DNA of 64,000 nucleotides from Limnohabitans sp. MMS-10A-192. Its GTDB lineage: Bacteria; Pseudomonadota; Gammaproteobacteria; Burkholderiales; Burkholderiaceae_C. The position numbers and the translations under genes are program-made. Below the pieces are notes generated by a model. That model searched no databases, was not told where the DNA came from, and was given only the letters and a program-made list of their open reading frames with translations. Location: NCBI RefSeq assembly GCF_003063335.1, contig NZ_NERX01000003.1:62001-126000 (forward strand), given 5' to 3'. Shown here one piece after another: positions 1-9,747 of the stretch; positions within the stretch are counted from its first letter, which is position 1, and every line of letters begins with the position of its first letter.

Positions 1-270
1 GCAGGGCGTGGGCGATGTGGCGTTGAGCCAATAGCCTTCGGCATCGTCGGGAAACAACTGAACCGACCAGCTGGGATAGAGCCATTGCGAGGCATCCGGC
101 GTTTCACGCAGGCAACGAACGGCCTGACCAAAGCTGGCTTCCTGCAAGACCACATCGTCCAGCGTCCAGCGGTGGCTTTGCCAGCGGGCCATGGGGCCTT
201 GCACCGGCTCGCGGCGCATCAGCACAGCCACGTCAATTTGAGATGGGGTGTTCATGAGGGCATTGTTCAT
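1..270 (-). CDS. DUF3305 family protein (N-terminal part, cut by window edge)
   Basis: About the first 90 residues are visible; the rest lies left of the window. The N-terminus resembles the DUF3305 family, small proteins of unknown role often encoded beside formate dehydrogenase genes; that match is from memory of the family pattern. The start overlaps the stop of the upstream histidine kinase in a TGATG arrangement (stop 272-270, ATG 270-268), so translation is probably coupled. A second in-frame ATG lies five codons on at 255. Position at the end of the formate dehydrogenase run supports an accessory or maturation role, which is inference. Confidence 0.6.
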   Translation of the reverse strand, partial: MNNALMNTPSQIDVAVLMRREPVQGPMARWQSHRWTLDDVVLQEASFGQAVRCLRETPDASQWLYPSWSVQLFPDDAEGYWLNATSPTPC

Positions 271-1760
271 CAAGCGGGCAAAACATAGTCTGACGAGGGC
301 AATCGCAGGGTAAAAACCGTGCCTTGACCGGGCTGACTGGCAAAGGTCAATGTGCCGCCATGCGACTCAACGATCGCCTGGCTTAACCAAAGACCTACGC
401 CCATGCCCTCGGATTTGGTGCTTTTGAAAAGACTGAAAACCTCTGCTTGTTTGTCCAGCGCAATACCTGTGCCGTTGTCTTCGACTTGCAGGTCCAGATG
501 GCCGGGCAAGACCAGGCCACGGATGTGCAACACACGCTCACGGTGTCCAATGTCGCTCATGGCGTCCATCGCATTCGTCACCAAATTGAGGACAACTTGT
601 TGCAGTTGCGTGACATCGCCCGTCAGGCGAAACCCCTCGTCGAATGTACTGACAATGCGAACCTTCTCCAAAGCCGACTTGCCCTGAACGATGTCCAACA
701 CATCGAGCACCAATTGCTTGAAGTCGATTTTCGAAAACTCACCCTTGCTCATGCGGAACAAGGCGCGAAGTTTGCGAATGATGTCACCTGCCCTTTGGGT
801 GTCGTTCACGATGTGGCTGGCCACGGTGCCCAGCAACTGTTGATCGATGGTTCGCCCTGCGTTCTGCGTGGCTTTCACCTGCGCCTGGATCAACTCAGCA
901 TGCAACAGTGTGGCGGCCAACGGTTGATTGAGCTCGTGGGCAAAACTGGCCACCAATGCACCCATGCCTGCGCTCTTATTGGACAAGGTCAATTGCCGAA
1001 TGATTTCTTCACGCTCAGCCAACAAACTCGACAGCGTTTGCGAATGCTCCAACACCAAGGCGGCGTGCTCTTGCTCACGGGCCAGCTGTTCCTGCACTGC
1101 GATTTTTGAGCGGTGCGCCTTGTCTATGAAAATCTGCATGAAGCCCACACTCAGCAGGGTGATGCCGGCAAACTGCCCCGCGAACACCACCGCATGGTCC
1201 CAGGATGCTTCGTACACATCGTCCGAACCAATCCCCGTGATCATGGCCAAGGCCTTGATGCCCAGACTTCCGGACAACACCAAACCCGCCCAACGGACCG
1301 AGGTGGCACCAATGCTGTCATGGCTGCGCGCCATGTGGCGCCCAGAGACGTAATATTCCAGACAATTGAGCGTGTAAAACGAATAGAACACCACCATGAT
1401 GGTGCTTTCGGGTGCGCCCGAAAAATGCAGGCCAAAGCTCAAGCCCAAAGCCAGCACGTTGAACAGGCCCATGCCCCAGAGCCAGCGGGCATCGGGTGGG
1501 CCATCGAGCGAACGCAGGGCAATTTGCCGCCCCCAGTTGCCCAAGGCCATCAACAATTGGCCAAACACAACGACATGGTCGACGTGAATCAAGCCCCTGC
1601 TGCCCAGCACGCACAGGCTGAGCGCACTCAAAATACCGGACACACTCCACAGCACCGCCACGCGGCTGCGGAATCGGGCCAGTCCGTACCACAAGGCCGC
1701 GTGCAGCATCAGGTACATGAACGCATCTACCCAGAAGATGAGTTGCACATCCAGTTTCAA
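270..1760 (-). CDS. Membrane-bound sensor histidine kinase (orphan)
   Basis: A 496-residue kinase. Roughly residues 5-210 form an all-membrane sensor of about seven hydrophobic segments with no recognisable ligand-binding domain. A predicted coiled coil follows (about 215-262), then a HisKA domain with the phospho-acceptor in FAHELNQP (His275) and an HATPase domain with N-box NLVTNAMDA (about 392-400), G1 box DNGTG (428-432) and a G2-like GMGVGLWLS. The start is a TTG at 1760, chosen because an AAGGAGG ribosome site sits five bases upstream. No response regulator is encoded next to it. It lies between the formate dehydrogenase alpha gene and a DUF3305 gene, so it probably belongs to that operon; the signal sensed is unknown. 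Confidence 0.85.
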   Translation of the reverse strand: MKLDVQLIFWVDAFMYLMLHAALWYGLARFRSRVAVLWSVSGILSALSLCVLGSRGLIHVDHVVVFGQLLMALGNWGRQIALRSLDGPPDARWLWGMGLFNVLALGLSFGLHFSGAPESTIMVVFYSFYTLNCLEYYVSGRHMARSHDSIGATSVRWAGLVLSGSLGIKALAMITGIGSDDVYEASWDHAVVFAGQFAGITLLSVGFMQIFIDKAHRSKIAVQEQLAREQEHAALVLEHSQTLSSLLAEREEIIRQLTLSNKSAGMGALVASFAHELNQPLAATLLHAELIQAQVKATQNAGRTIDQQLLGTVASHIVNDTQRAGDIIRKLRALFRMSKGEFSKIDFKQLVLDVLDIVQGKSALEKVRIVSTFDEGFRLTGDVTQLQQVVLNLVTNAMDAMSDIGHRERVLHIRGLVLPGHLDLQVEDNGTGIALDKQAEVFSLFKSTKSEGMGVGLWLSQAIVESHGGTLTFASQPGQGTVFTLRLPSSDYVLPA

Positions 1761-1839
1761 GCAGGCCTCCTTGACCCATCGTGTTTGTCTGACCCACCCG
1801 GCCTATTGGTGAGGCCCGATGACTTTTGATTGCCGCTGA

Positions 1840-4629
1840 TTATGCGGTCAAGGTCAGGGTCTGGATCTGGACGGCGCAGTATTTGAACTCCGGGATCTTG
1901 CCAAACGGGTCGAGCGCGGCGTTGGTCAGCTCGTTGGCTGCGGCTTCCACATAGGCAAACGGGATGAACACCGCGCCCAGCGGCGTGCCGTTGTCCTGGC
2001 GCACAGCCAGCTCCACATGCCCCCGGCGCGAGGCCACGCGGATGCGCTGACCCGGCTGCAGGCCCAAGCGGGCCATGTCGGCCGCGTGCATGGACGCCGT
2101 GGCCGCAGGCTCCAGCGCGTCGAGCACGGTGGCCCGGCGCGTCATGCTGCCCGTGTGCCAGTGTTCCAGTTGCCGCCCGGTGATCAGCACCATCGGGTAC
2201 TCCGCATCGGGCTGCTCGTTGGCCGGGATCAGGCTGGCGGGCACCAGCCGCACACGGCCGTCGGCGGTGGGGAAATGGTCATGGAAGACGATGGGCTGGC
2301 CCGGGTCGTCGGCGCTCACACACGGGTAAGTGACCGAGCCCGCATTCAGGCGCGCCCAGTCGATGCCGCCAATGGCCGGGGCCATGGCCTGGCGCATCTC
2401 TTCATACACCTCGGCCACACCATCGTGCTCGCCCGCATAGCGCCAGTTCAGGCCCATGCGCTCGGCGATCTGCTGGATGATCCACAAATCGGGTTTCGCA
2501 TCGCCCGGCGGCAGCACGGCCTGGCGGCCCATTTGCACCGTGCGGTCGGTGTTGCTGACGGTGCCGGCTTTCTCAGGCCAGGCGCTGGCGGGCAGCACCA
2601 CATCGGCCAGCCAGGCGGTTTCGGTCAAGAAAATGTCTTGCACCACCAGGTGCTGCAAGCTGGCGAGCGCGTGACGGGCATGGTTCAAGTCCGGATCGCT
2701 CATGGCCGGGTTCTCGCCCATGATGTACATGCCGCGCACCTTGTGCGGGTCGCTGTCCGAGGCCAAGGCTTTGTGCATGATCTCGACCACGGTGTAACCG
2801 GGCTGGTCGTCGAGCTTCGTGTCCCAGAATTTCTCAAACCAGTCATGCGCCGACTTGTCGCTCACGCGTTGGTAGTTGGGGTACATCATCGGGATCAGGC
2901 CCGCGTCGCTCGCGCCTTGCACGTTGTTCTGGCCGCGCAGCGGGTGCAGGCCCGTGCCGGGTCGGCCGATCTGGCCGGTGATGCTGGCCAACGCGATCAG
3001 GCAGCGCACGTTGTCGGTGCCGTGCACATGCTGGCTGACGCCCATGCCCCACAAAATCATGGCGGCTTTGGCGGTGGCGTAGGCTCGGGCCACTTCGCGG
3101 ATGGTGTCGGCCGGGATGCCGCACACCGCGCTCATGGCTTCGGGCGTGTAGTCCTGCACATGGGCCTTGAGTTCGGCCACGTTGTCGGCACGCTCTTTCA
3201 GGAATTGTTCGTTGCACAAGCCCTCATGCACGATGACATGAAGCATCGCGTTGAGCAGCGCCACATCGGTGTCGGGCTTGAACTGCAGGTTGCGCCAAGT
3301 ATGGCGGCCGATGTCGGTGATGCGCGGATCGGCCAGCACGATGCGGGTGCCGCGCTGGGCGGCGTTCTTCATCCAGCTGGCGGCCACCGGGTGGTTGGCT
3401 GTCGGGTTGGAGCCAATCACGATGATCAGGTCCGAATGCTCGACATCGCGCACCGGATTGCTCACCGCGCCCGAGCCCACCCCTTCGAGCAAGGCCGCCA
3501 CGCTGGAGGCGTGGCACAGGCGTGTGCAGTGGTCCACGTTGTTGCTGCCAAAGCCGGTGCGCACCAGCTTTTGGAACAAATAGGCTTCTTCGTTGCTGCC
3601 TTTGGCGGAGCCAAAACCGGCGAGCGACTTGGGGCCGTGCGCTTGTCGCAGTGCGTTGAGCGGCTGCGTCGCCAGATCGAGCGCTTCTTCCCAGGTCGCT
3701 TCGCGAAAGACTTCGCGCCAGTCGGTGTGGCCATCCAGCAGGGACACGTCTTTGGCCACGCCCGTTTTGCGGATCAGTGGCTGGGTGATGCGGTCCGGGC
3801 TGTGGATGTAGTCCATGCCAAAGCGGCCCTTGACGCACAAGCGGCCTTCGTTGGCCGGGCCTTCGCGGCCTTGGACGCTGATGATTTTTTCATCTTTGAC
3901 TTGGTAGGTGACCAGACAGCCCACGCCGCAAAACGGGCAGACGGAGTCCACTTCACGGTCCACCTTTTGCGGGCCCATGTGGCTCTTGGGCATGAGCGCG
4001 CCCGTGGGGCAGGCCTGCACGCATTCACCGCAGCCCACGCAGCTGCTCCCCCCCATCGGGTCGGCCAGGTCAAACACCACTTGGGTGTGTGCACCCCTGA
4101 AGGCCAGACCGATCACGTCGTTGACCTGCAAATCACGGCAAGCGCGTTCGCAGCGGTTGCACTGGATGCACGCGTCCAAATTCACGGCCATGGCCGGGTG
4201 TGACAAATCTGCAGGCACGGCATCTCGCTTGAGCGCGGCCAATGCTGGGCGCACCTGCACGCCATGGTGCTCAGCCCATTGGCTCAGCTCGCCATGTGGG
4301 GCCTCGGCGCGATCGTCCAGCCATTTGTGGCCTTGCTCGGGCAAGTCGGCCAGCAGCATCTCCAGCACCATCTTCTGGCTTTTGACGGCGCGCTCGCTGT
4401 TCGTCTGCACCTTCATGCCCGAAGTGGCGCTGCGGCAGCAACTCGGTGCCAGGGTGCGTTCACCGTCGATCTCGACCACACAGGCGCGGCAATTGCCGTC
4501 GGGGGCCAAGCCTTCCTTGTGGCACAGGTGCGGGATGGCGATGCCCAACTCTTTGGCGATGTTGAAAATGCTTTTTCCAGCAGGCGCTTCAACAGACTGG
4601 CCATTGAGGCTGAATTGAACGGTGCTCAT
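1840..4629 (-). CDS. fdsA: NAD-dependent formate dehydrogenase, molybdopterin alpha subunit
   Basis: Catalytic subunit of a soluble formate dehydrogenase (formate -> CO2, electrons to NAD through the partner subunit). From the N-terminus: a [2Fe-2S] ferredoxin-like domain (Cys in CHKEGLAPDGNCRAC and SCC, about 36-65), a NADH-dehydrogenase-G type segment, two [4Fe-4S] motifs (CIQCNRCERACRD and CVGCGECVQACP, about 154-208), the CPFCGVGC cluster motif (about 231-238), then the Mo/W-bisPGD oxidoreductase and dinucleotide-binding domains. The residue at the active site (LCHASS, about Cys372) is cysteine, not selenocysteine. About 929 residues, normal for FdsA/Fdh1A. ATG 4629 was preferred to an in-frame GTG at 4641. 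It follows the fused beta/gamma gene after a 260-base repeat-filled gap. Metal (Mo or W) cannot be told from sequence. Confidence 0.93.
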   Translation of the reverse strand: MSTVQFSLNGQSVEAPAGKSIFNIAKELGIAIPHLCHKEGLAPDGNCRACVVEIDGERTLAPSCCRSATSGMKVQTNSERAVKSQKMVLEMLLADLPEQGHKWLDDRAEAPHGELSQWAEHHGVQVRPALAALKRDAVPADLSHPAMAVNLDACIQCNRCERACRDLQVNDVIGLAFRGAHTQVVFDLADPMGGSSCVGCGECVQACPTGALMPKSHMGPQKVDREVDSVCPFCGVGCLVTYQVKDEKIISVQGREGPANEGRLCVKGRFGMDYIHSPDRITQPLIRKTGVAKDVSLLDGHTDWREVFREATWEEALDLATQPLNALRQAHGPKSLAGFGSAKGSNEEAYLFQKLVRTGFGSNNVDHCTRLCHASSVAALLEGVGSGAVSNPVRDVEHSDLIIVIGSNPTANHPVAASWMKNAAQRGTRIVLADPRITDIGRHTWRNLQFKPDTDVALLNAMLHVIVHEGLCNEQFLKERADNVAELKAHVQDYTPEAMSAVCGIPADTIREVARAYATAKAAMILWGMGVSQHVHGTDNVRCLIALASITGQIGRPGTGLHPLRGQNNVQGASDAGLIPMMYPNYQRVSDKSAHDWFEKFWDTKLDDQPGYTVVEIMHKALASDSDPHKVRGMYIMGENPAMSDPDLNHARHALASLQHLVVQDIFLTETAWLADVVLPASAWPEKAGTVSNTDRTVQMGRQAVLPPGDAKPDLWIIQQIAERMGLNWRYAGEHDGVAEVYEEMRQAMAPAIGGIDWARLNAGSVTYPCVSADDPGQPIVFHDHFPTADGRVRLVPASLIPANEQPDAEYPMVLITGRQLEHWHTGSMTRRATVLDALEPAATASMHAADMARLGLQPGQRIRVASRRGHVELAVRQDNGTPLGAVFIPFAYVEAAANELTNAALDPFGKIPEFKYCAVQIQTLTLTA

Positions 4630-4673
4630 GCGCTGCCCCACTGAATGGCATACCCGACTACGTCAGAGCTGTC

Positions 4674-4694
4674 ATGCCCGACATGATCGGGCAT
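4674..4694. repeat. Extragenic palindrome (first copy)
   Basis: Perfect 8-base arms ATGCCCGA / TCGGGCAT around a six-base centre. The same arms recur at 4821-4841. It lies in the gap between the two formate dehydrogenase genes. Confidence 0.7.
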
Positions 4695-4713
4695 CCAGGT
4701 TTTGAATGCATGG

Positions 4714-4733
4714 ATACCCGCGTGCGCGGGTAT
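4714..4733. repeat. Extragenic palindrome of the dispersed betaproteobacterial type
   Basis: Arms ATACCCGC / GCGGGTAT around four bases, flanked by TGG and GAC. This matches the general form of the short dispersed repeats (TGGATnCCCGC...GCGGGnATGAC) that I know from many Burkholderiales genomes. Confidence 0.65.
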
Positions 4734-4750
4734 GACAGAAAGGTGGGCAC

Positions 4751-4822
4751 GCCCGACTACTTGACAACTGTCATGCCCGACTACTTGACAACTGTCATGC
4801 CCGACTACTTGACAACTGTCAT
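4751..4822. repeat. Three tandem copies of a 24-base unit
   Basis: Exact copies at 4751-4774, 4775-4798 and 4799-4822; each begins GCCCGACTACTTGACAACTG. A fourth partial copy (GCCCGACT) starts at 4823 and runs into the palindrome at 4821-4841. A degenerate relative (ACCCGACTACGTCAGAGCTG) is at 4652-4671. Copy number may vary between strains because units are identical. Confidence 0.9.
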
Positions 4823-4841
4823 GCCCGACTTGATCGGGCAT
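4821..4841. repeat. Extragenic palindrome (second copy)
   Basis: Arms ATGCCCGA (4821-4828) / TCGGGCAT (4834-4841), the same arms as at 4674-4694. Together the palindromes bracket the 24-base tandem array. In the mRNA between the beta/gamma and alpha genes they could form small hairpins. Confidence 0.7.
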
Positions 4842-4900
4842 CCATGCCTTCATGACGCAAGATCCTCGGCTCAAGCCCAAGGATGACAAAAGACGTGTGC

Positions 4901-6622
4901 TCATCGGCTCGCCTCCGCTGCAACTTCGTGCGGGAAGTAGTCCAGCACACAACGGATCGGGTTCGGGGCGGCCTGACCCAGGCCACAGATGGACGCATCG
5001 CCCATGACTTGCGCCAGGTCTTTGAGCGTATCGGCGTCCCATACATCGGCAGCCATCAGCTGCGAAGCCTTCTCAGTGCCCACGCGGCAGGGTGTGCACT
5101 GGCCGCAGCTTTCGTGCGCAAAAAATCGCATCACGTTCAACGCCGCATCGCGGGCGCTGTCGTGTTGGCTGAGCACCATCACGGCGGCCGAGCCGATGAA
5201 GCAACCGTGCGGCTGCAGCGTGTCAAAGTCCAGCGGCACATCGGCCAGCCGTGCGGGCAAGATGCCGCCGCTGGCCCCGCCGGGCAAGTAGGCGTAGAGC
5301 GTGTGCCCTTCGGCCATGCCGCCGCAGTATTCATCCACCAGCTCGCGCAGTGTGATGCCCGCAGGTGCGAGCTTGACGCCCGGTTGTTGGACGCGACCGC
5401 TCACGCTGAAGCGGCGCAGGCCCTTGCGGCCATGGCGCCCGTGCGCTGCAAAGCTGTCTGCGCCTTGCTCCAGCAGTTCGCGAATCCAATAGAGGGTCTC
5501 GAAGTTGTGTTCCAGGGTCGGGCGACCGAACAGGCCCACCTCGGCGATGTAGGGCGGGCGCAGTCGCGGCTCGCCACGCTTGCCCTCGATGCTCTCGATC
5601 ATGGCCGACTCTTCACCGCAGATGTAGGCCCCTGCACCTCGGCGCAGTTCGATACGCGGCAAGTCACAAGGCGGGTTGGCCTGCAAATCGGCCAGCGCTT
5701 GGGCCAGCAGCAGGCGGGCTTCGTGGTATTCGTCGCGCAGGTAAATGTAGACCGCCTCACAGCCCACCACGCTGGCAGCAATCAGCAGGCCTTCCAAAAA
5801 ACGGTGCGGGTCGGCCTCCAGACAAGTGCGGTCCTTGAAGGTGCCGGGCTCCCCCTCGTCGATGTTCACCGCCATCAGGCGTGGGCCGGGCTGGCTGCGC
5901 ACGATGCGCCATTTGCGGCCCGCCGGGAAACCCGCGCCGCCCAGGCCACGCAAGCCAGAAGACTCCAGCACCTGGATGACCGATTCGTGGTCTTTCAGAC
6001 CGGCGGCCACTTGCAGGGCCAGCTGGTAGCCACCAGCTTTTTTGTAATCGTCGTAACGCAGCGCCTGAGGCAAGGGCAGGGGCTGCGTGCAGTTCTCGGC
6101 CACCAAGCGGCTCACATTTTGAGCCGTGGCAAGCGCCACCGCCTGCTGCCCCACTTGCGCCGCAGGCGCCTGCTCGCAGCGGCCCAAACAAGGCACATTG
6201 ACGACCTGCACGTCGCCCGTCAGATCCCGCTGCAATTGGCGCAGCAAGGTGTCGCTGCCCGCCAAGCTGCAACTCAAGCTGTCGCACACCCGCACGGTGA
6301 TGCGCGGGGCCGGTGCATCGTCTTTCAGAATTTCAAAGTGGTGATAGAAAGATGCGACCTCAAACACCTCGACCACGGGCAAGCGCATTTCGGCCGCCAG
6401 CGCCACGATGTGGCGCTCAAACAGACCATAGAAATGGTCGTTCAGCACATGCAGGTGCTCGATCAGCAGGTCGCGGCGATGACCTTCTGTGGGCTGCGCA
6501 CCGATCAGGGCCTGCACTTCGGCTCGGGCCTCGTCAGAGGCTTGTCGGCCTTTGAGTTGCGAGCGGGGCTTGCGCAGTTGCTGGCGAACCTGATCCAGGC
6601 CAATGTGGGTAGCGTTCGCCAT
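4901..6622 (-). CDS. fdsB: Formate dehydrogenase beta subunit, fused FdsG-FdsB type
   Basis: A single 573-residue chain combining the 24-kDa thioredoxin-like [2Fe-2S] module (Cys113, Cys118, Cys145, Cys149) with the 51-kDa NADH/FMN module (GLRGLGGAGFPAGRKW, about 234-249) and its C-terminal [4Fe-4S] site (ESCGQCTPC plus the later SICG Cys). It passes electrons from the alpha subunit to NAD+. In Cupriavidus FdsG and FdsB are separate; the one-chain form resembles Fdh1B of Methylobacterium. It starts six bases after the boxA stop with only a weak ribosome site, so it is probably translated from the box transcript. Downstream lies a 270-base repeat region and then fdsA. Confidence 0.92.
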   Translation of the reverse strand: MANATHIGLDQVRQQLRKPRSQLKGRQASDEARAEVQALIGAQPTEGHRRDLLIEHLHVLNDHFYGLFERHIVALAAEMRLPVVEVFEVASFYHHFEILKDDAPAPRITVRVCDSLSCSLAGSDTLLRQLQRDLTGDVQVVNVPCLGRCEQAPAAQVGQQAVALATAQNVSRLVAENCTQPLPLPQALRYDDYKKAGGYQLALQVAAGLKDHESVIQVLESSGLRGLGGAGFPAGRKWRIVRSQPGPRLMAVNIDEGEPGTFKDRTCLEADPHRFLEGLLIAASVVGCEAVYIYLRDEYHEARLLLAQALADLQANPPCDLPRIELRRGAGAYICGEESAMIESIEGKRGEPRLRPPYIAEVGLFGRPTLEHNFETLYWIRELLEQGADSFAAHGRHGRKGLRRFSVSGRVQQPGVKLAPAGITLRELVDEYCGGMAEGHTLYAYLPGGASGGILPARLADVPLDFDTLQPHGCFIGSAAVMVLSQHDSARDAALNVMRFFAHESCGQCTPCRVGTEKASQLMAADVWDADTLKDLAQVMGDASICGLGQAAPNPIRCVLDYFPHEVAAEASR

Positions 6623-6628
6623 GCCAGC

Positions 6629-7918
6629 TCAATAAGTCTCGAGGTGCAGACGGCCTTCTTTTTTCAGGGCCGCGCCGATGTGGTCCCAGTCCAGGCCCGC
6701 GTTTTGTGCGATATCGCGCAGCGCCATGACCACGCCCTCTTCCATGCTTTTCAGACCACAGACATAAAAGCAGGTGTTGCCGTCTTTGAGCAAGGCGGCC
6801 ACATCGGCGGCGCGGTCGCGCAGGGCGTCTTGCACATAACGCTTGGTCTTGCCCTCTTCGCGCGAGAAGGCGAATTCGATGTCGATGAAATCTTTGGGCA
6901 GGTTGTTGAGCGGACCAAAGTACGGCAGCTCAGCGGGCGTGCGGGCGCCGAAGAACAGCATCAGCTTGCCACCCTCGAACTTGCCGCTGGCACGCAGGCG
7001 GCGACGCCACTCGGTCATGGCGCGCATGGGGGCCGAGCCCGTGCCGGTGCAGATCATGACGATGTTGCTCTTGGGGTGGTTGGGCATCAGGAAGCTGGCG
7101 CCGAACGGGCCAATCACCTGCACCTTGTCGCCCACATTCAAATCGCACATGTAGTTGGAGCCGACGCCGCGCACCGGTTGGCCGTCGTGGTCTTCGAGCA
7201 CACGCTTGATGGTCAGCGACAGGTTGTTGTGGCCTGGACGCTCGCCGTTGCGGGGGCTGGCGATGGAATATTGGCGGGCATGGTGCGCTTTGCCTTTGGC
7301 GTCTTCGCCCGGGGGCAAGATGCCGATCGACTGGCCTTCGAGCACGGGGAAAGGCAGGTTGCCGAAGTCGAGCACGATGTGGTGGGTGTCGTAGTCTTTG
7401 CCGATTTCGGTCACGCGCAGATTGCCCGTGACGGTGGCGGTGATGGTTTTGTCGGCAGCCTTGGGGCCGTAGAGGTTGGTGTAGGCGTGGGCGGCCGACC
7501 AAGGTGGAATGGTCGCGCCGAATTGGGCGGAGTTGAAGCCCGCAGCGACAGCGGTGCTGGCTGCAGAGGCGGCCGAAGCGGTATCGGCTGCGGCGTCTGG
7601 CGTTGTTGCAGCATCACCGGCATCACCCCCGGCAGCTGCCAGTTCTTCAGCACTCAGCTCATCAGGCAGCACGTCCCACTTGAGTTGTTCTTCGATGCTG
7701 TAGGCCTTGGCCTTGGGCATCATGCGCCAGTTGTCGATCGAGCCTGTCGGGCATGGCGAGATGCAGTCCATGCAGAGGTTGCAGATGTCGGCCTTGACCA
7801 CGTAATTGAGCGAGTCGTGCGTGATCGCGCCGACCGGACAGATCGCTTCGCAGGTGTTGCAGCGGATGCAGATCTCGGGATCGATGACGTGCTGTTTGAT
7901 CAGGATGTCTGTGCTCAT
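6629..7918 (-). CDS. boxA: Benzoyl-CoA 2,3-epoxidase subunit A (reductase)
   Basis: BoxA takes electrons from NADPH and feeds the di-iron oxygenase BoxB, which epoxidises benzoyl-CoA. About 429 residues: two [4Fe-4S] ferredoxin motifs near the N-terminus ([12 protein letters not shown] and [12 protein letters not shown], about 17-58), an Ala-rich linker (about 100-130) and a ferredoxin-NADP reductase-like FAD/NAD(P) half with RQYSIASPR and [13 protein letters not shown] 7918 is preceded by a strong GAGGAGG site. An upstream in-frame start at 7984 would run into a hairpin arm and lacks a ribosome site. It follows boxB after an unusually long structured gap of 313 bases and precedes the formate dehydrogenase genes by six bases. 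Confidence 0.95.
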   Translation of the reverse strand: MSTDILIKQHVIDPEICIRCNTCEAICPVGAITHDSLNYVVKADICNLCMDCISPCPTGSIDNWRMMPKAKAYSIEEQLKWDVLPDELSAEELAAAGGDAGDAATTPDAAADTASAASAASTAVAAGFNSAQFGATIPPWSAAHAYTNLYGPKAADKTITATVTGNLRVTEIGKDYDTHHIVLDFGNLPFPVLEGQSIGILPPGEDAKGKAHHARQYSIASPRNGERPGHNNLSLTIKRVLEDHDGQPVRGVGSNYMCDLNVGDKVQVIGPFGASFLMPNHPKSNIVMICTGTGSAPMRAMTEWRRRLRASGKFEGGKLMLFFGARTPAELPYFGPLNNLPKDFIDIEFAFSREEGKTKRYVQDALRDRAADVAALLKDGNTCFYVCGLKSMEEGVVMALRDIAQNAGLDWDHIGAALKKEGRLHLETY

Positions 7919-7983
7919 GGAATGCCTCCTCAGGCTTTCAGTGTTGTGTTTGGGTTCTCTGGCTTGCGAGGTCCGCAACGTCA

Positions 7984-8043
7984 TGGCCTGGGGCCGGGCG
8001 CCTCATACTGGGGTACCAGAAATCGGCGCCCGGCCCCAGGCCA
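7984..8043. repeat. Long hairpin 1: perfect 19-base arms with a GGTA apical loop
   Basis: Left arm 7984-8002 and right arm 8025-8043 are exact reverse complements and very GC-rich. The 22-base loop (8003-8024) carries TCATAC, an inner stem CTGG / CCAG closing a GGTA tetraloop, then AAATC. The loop is nearly the reverse complement of the loop of hairpin 2. Confidence 0.9.
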
Positions 8044-8109
8044 CGCCGCCGCTCTGTGCCAGTTTTCACCTCGGCAGTCTACCGGTGTTTGAGCGCTTCA
8101 CGCACCCAT

Positions 8110-8188
8110 GCAGTTGACAGAGGAAGGGGCGGGTGACGATTTTTCGGTACCCCGGTATGAGGAACCCGCCCCTTCCTCTGTCAACTGC
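8110..8188. repeat. Long hairpin 2: perfect 25-base arms with the same loop core, inverted
   Basis: Left arm 8110-8134 and right arm 8164-8188 are exact reverse complements and unrelated to the arms of hairpin 1. Read on the minus strand the 29-base loop contains TCATAC, an inner CGG / CCG stem around GGTA, then AAAAATC. The inner-stem pair that is T-A in hairpin 1 is C-G here, a compensatory change. Confidence 0.9.
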
Positions 8189-8231
8189 TGCTCCCATCAA
8201 GGAAGCAGCAGTCGATCAAAAGCTCAACGCA

Positions 8232-9659
<1,428 letters not shown>

Positions 9660-9747
9660 GAGAGTCTCCAGAAATTAAAAAGCAACGGTGGGGGAAAATT
9701 TCGGTTGCAGCGCGGACCACCGGGAACCACGCTGCACAACGCAACAA

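Larger units (their letters stand above)
7919..8231. other. Structured boxB-boxA intergenic region
   Basis: A 313-base gap without a gene inside an otherwise tight operon. It holds two long perfect inverted repeats (listed separately), a 66-base spacer between them and the boxA ribosome site (GAGGAGG, just above 7918). I see no U-tract after either hairpin, so they are not standard terminators, and no convincing promoter for boxA. Confidence 0.8.

Noticed and set aside
2017-4203. A 728-codon plus-strand frame opposite fdsA
   Set aside because: Shadow of the alpha subunit; no family resemblance.
4751-4822. CRISPR-like array
   Set aside because: The 24-base units are directly abutting with no spacers and no cas genes are present.
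7919-7984. N-terminal extension of boxA to 7984
   Set aside because: Would begin in the right-hand edge of hairpin 1; the ATG at 7918 has a strong ribosome site and the family start.
4883-8092. A 1069-codon open frame on the plus strand, antisense to boxA and the formate dehydrogenase
   Set aside because: Mirrors real minus-strand genes in high-GC DNA; translation is His/Ala/Val/Gln-rich with no domain, and the opposite strand has clear families.
7984-8188. Intrinsic terminators or integron attC sites
   Set aside because: No U-tract follows either stem, arms are fully complementary without the extrahelical bases of attC, and no integrase is nearby.
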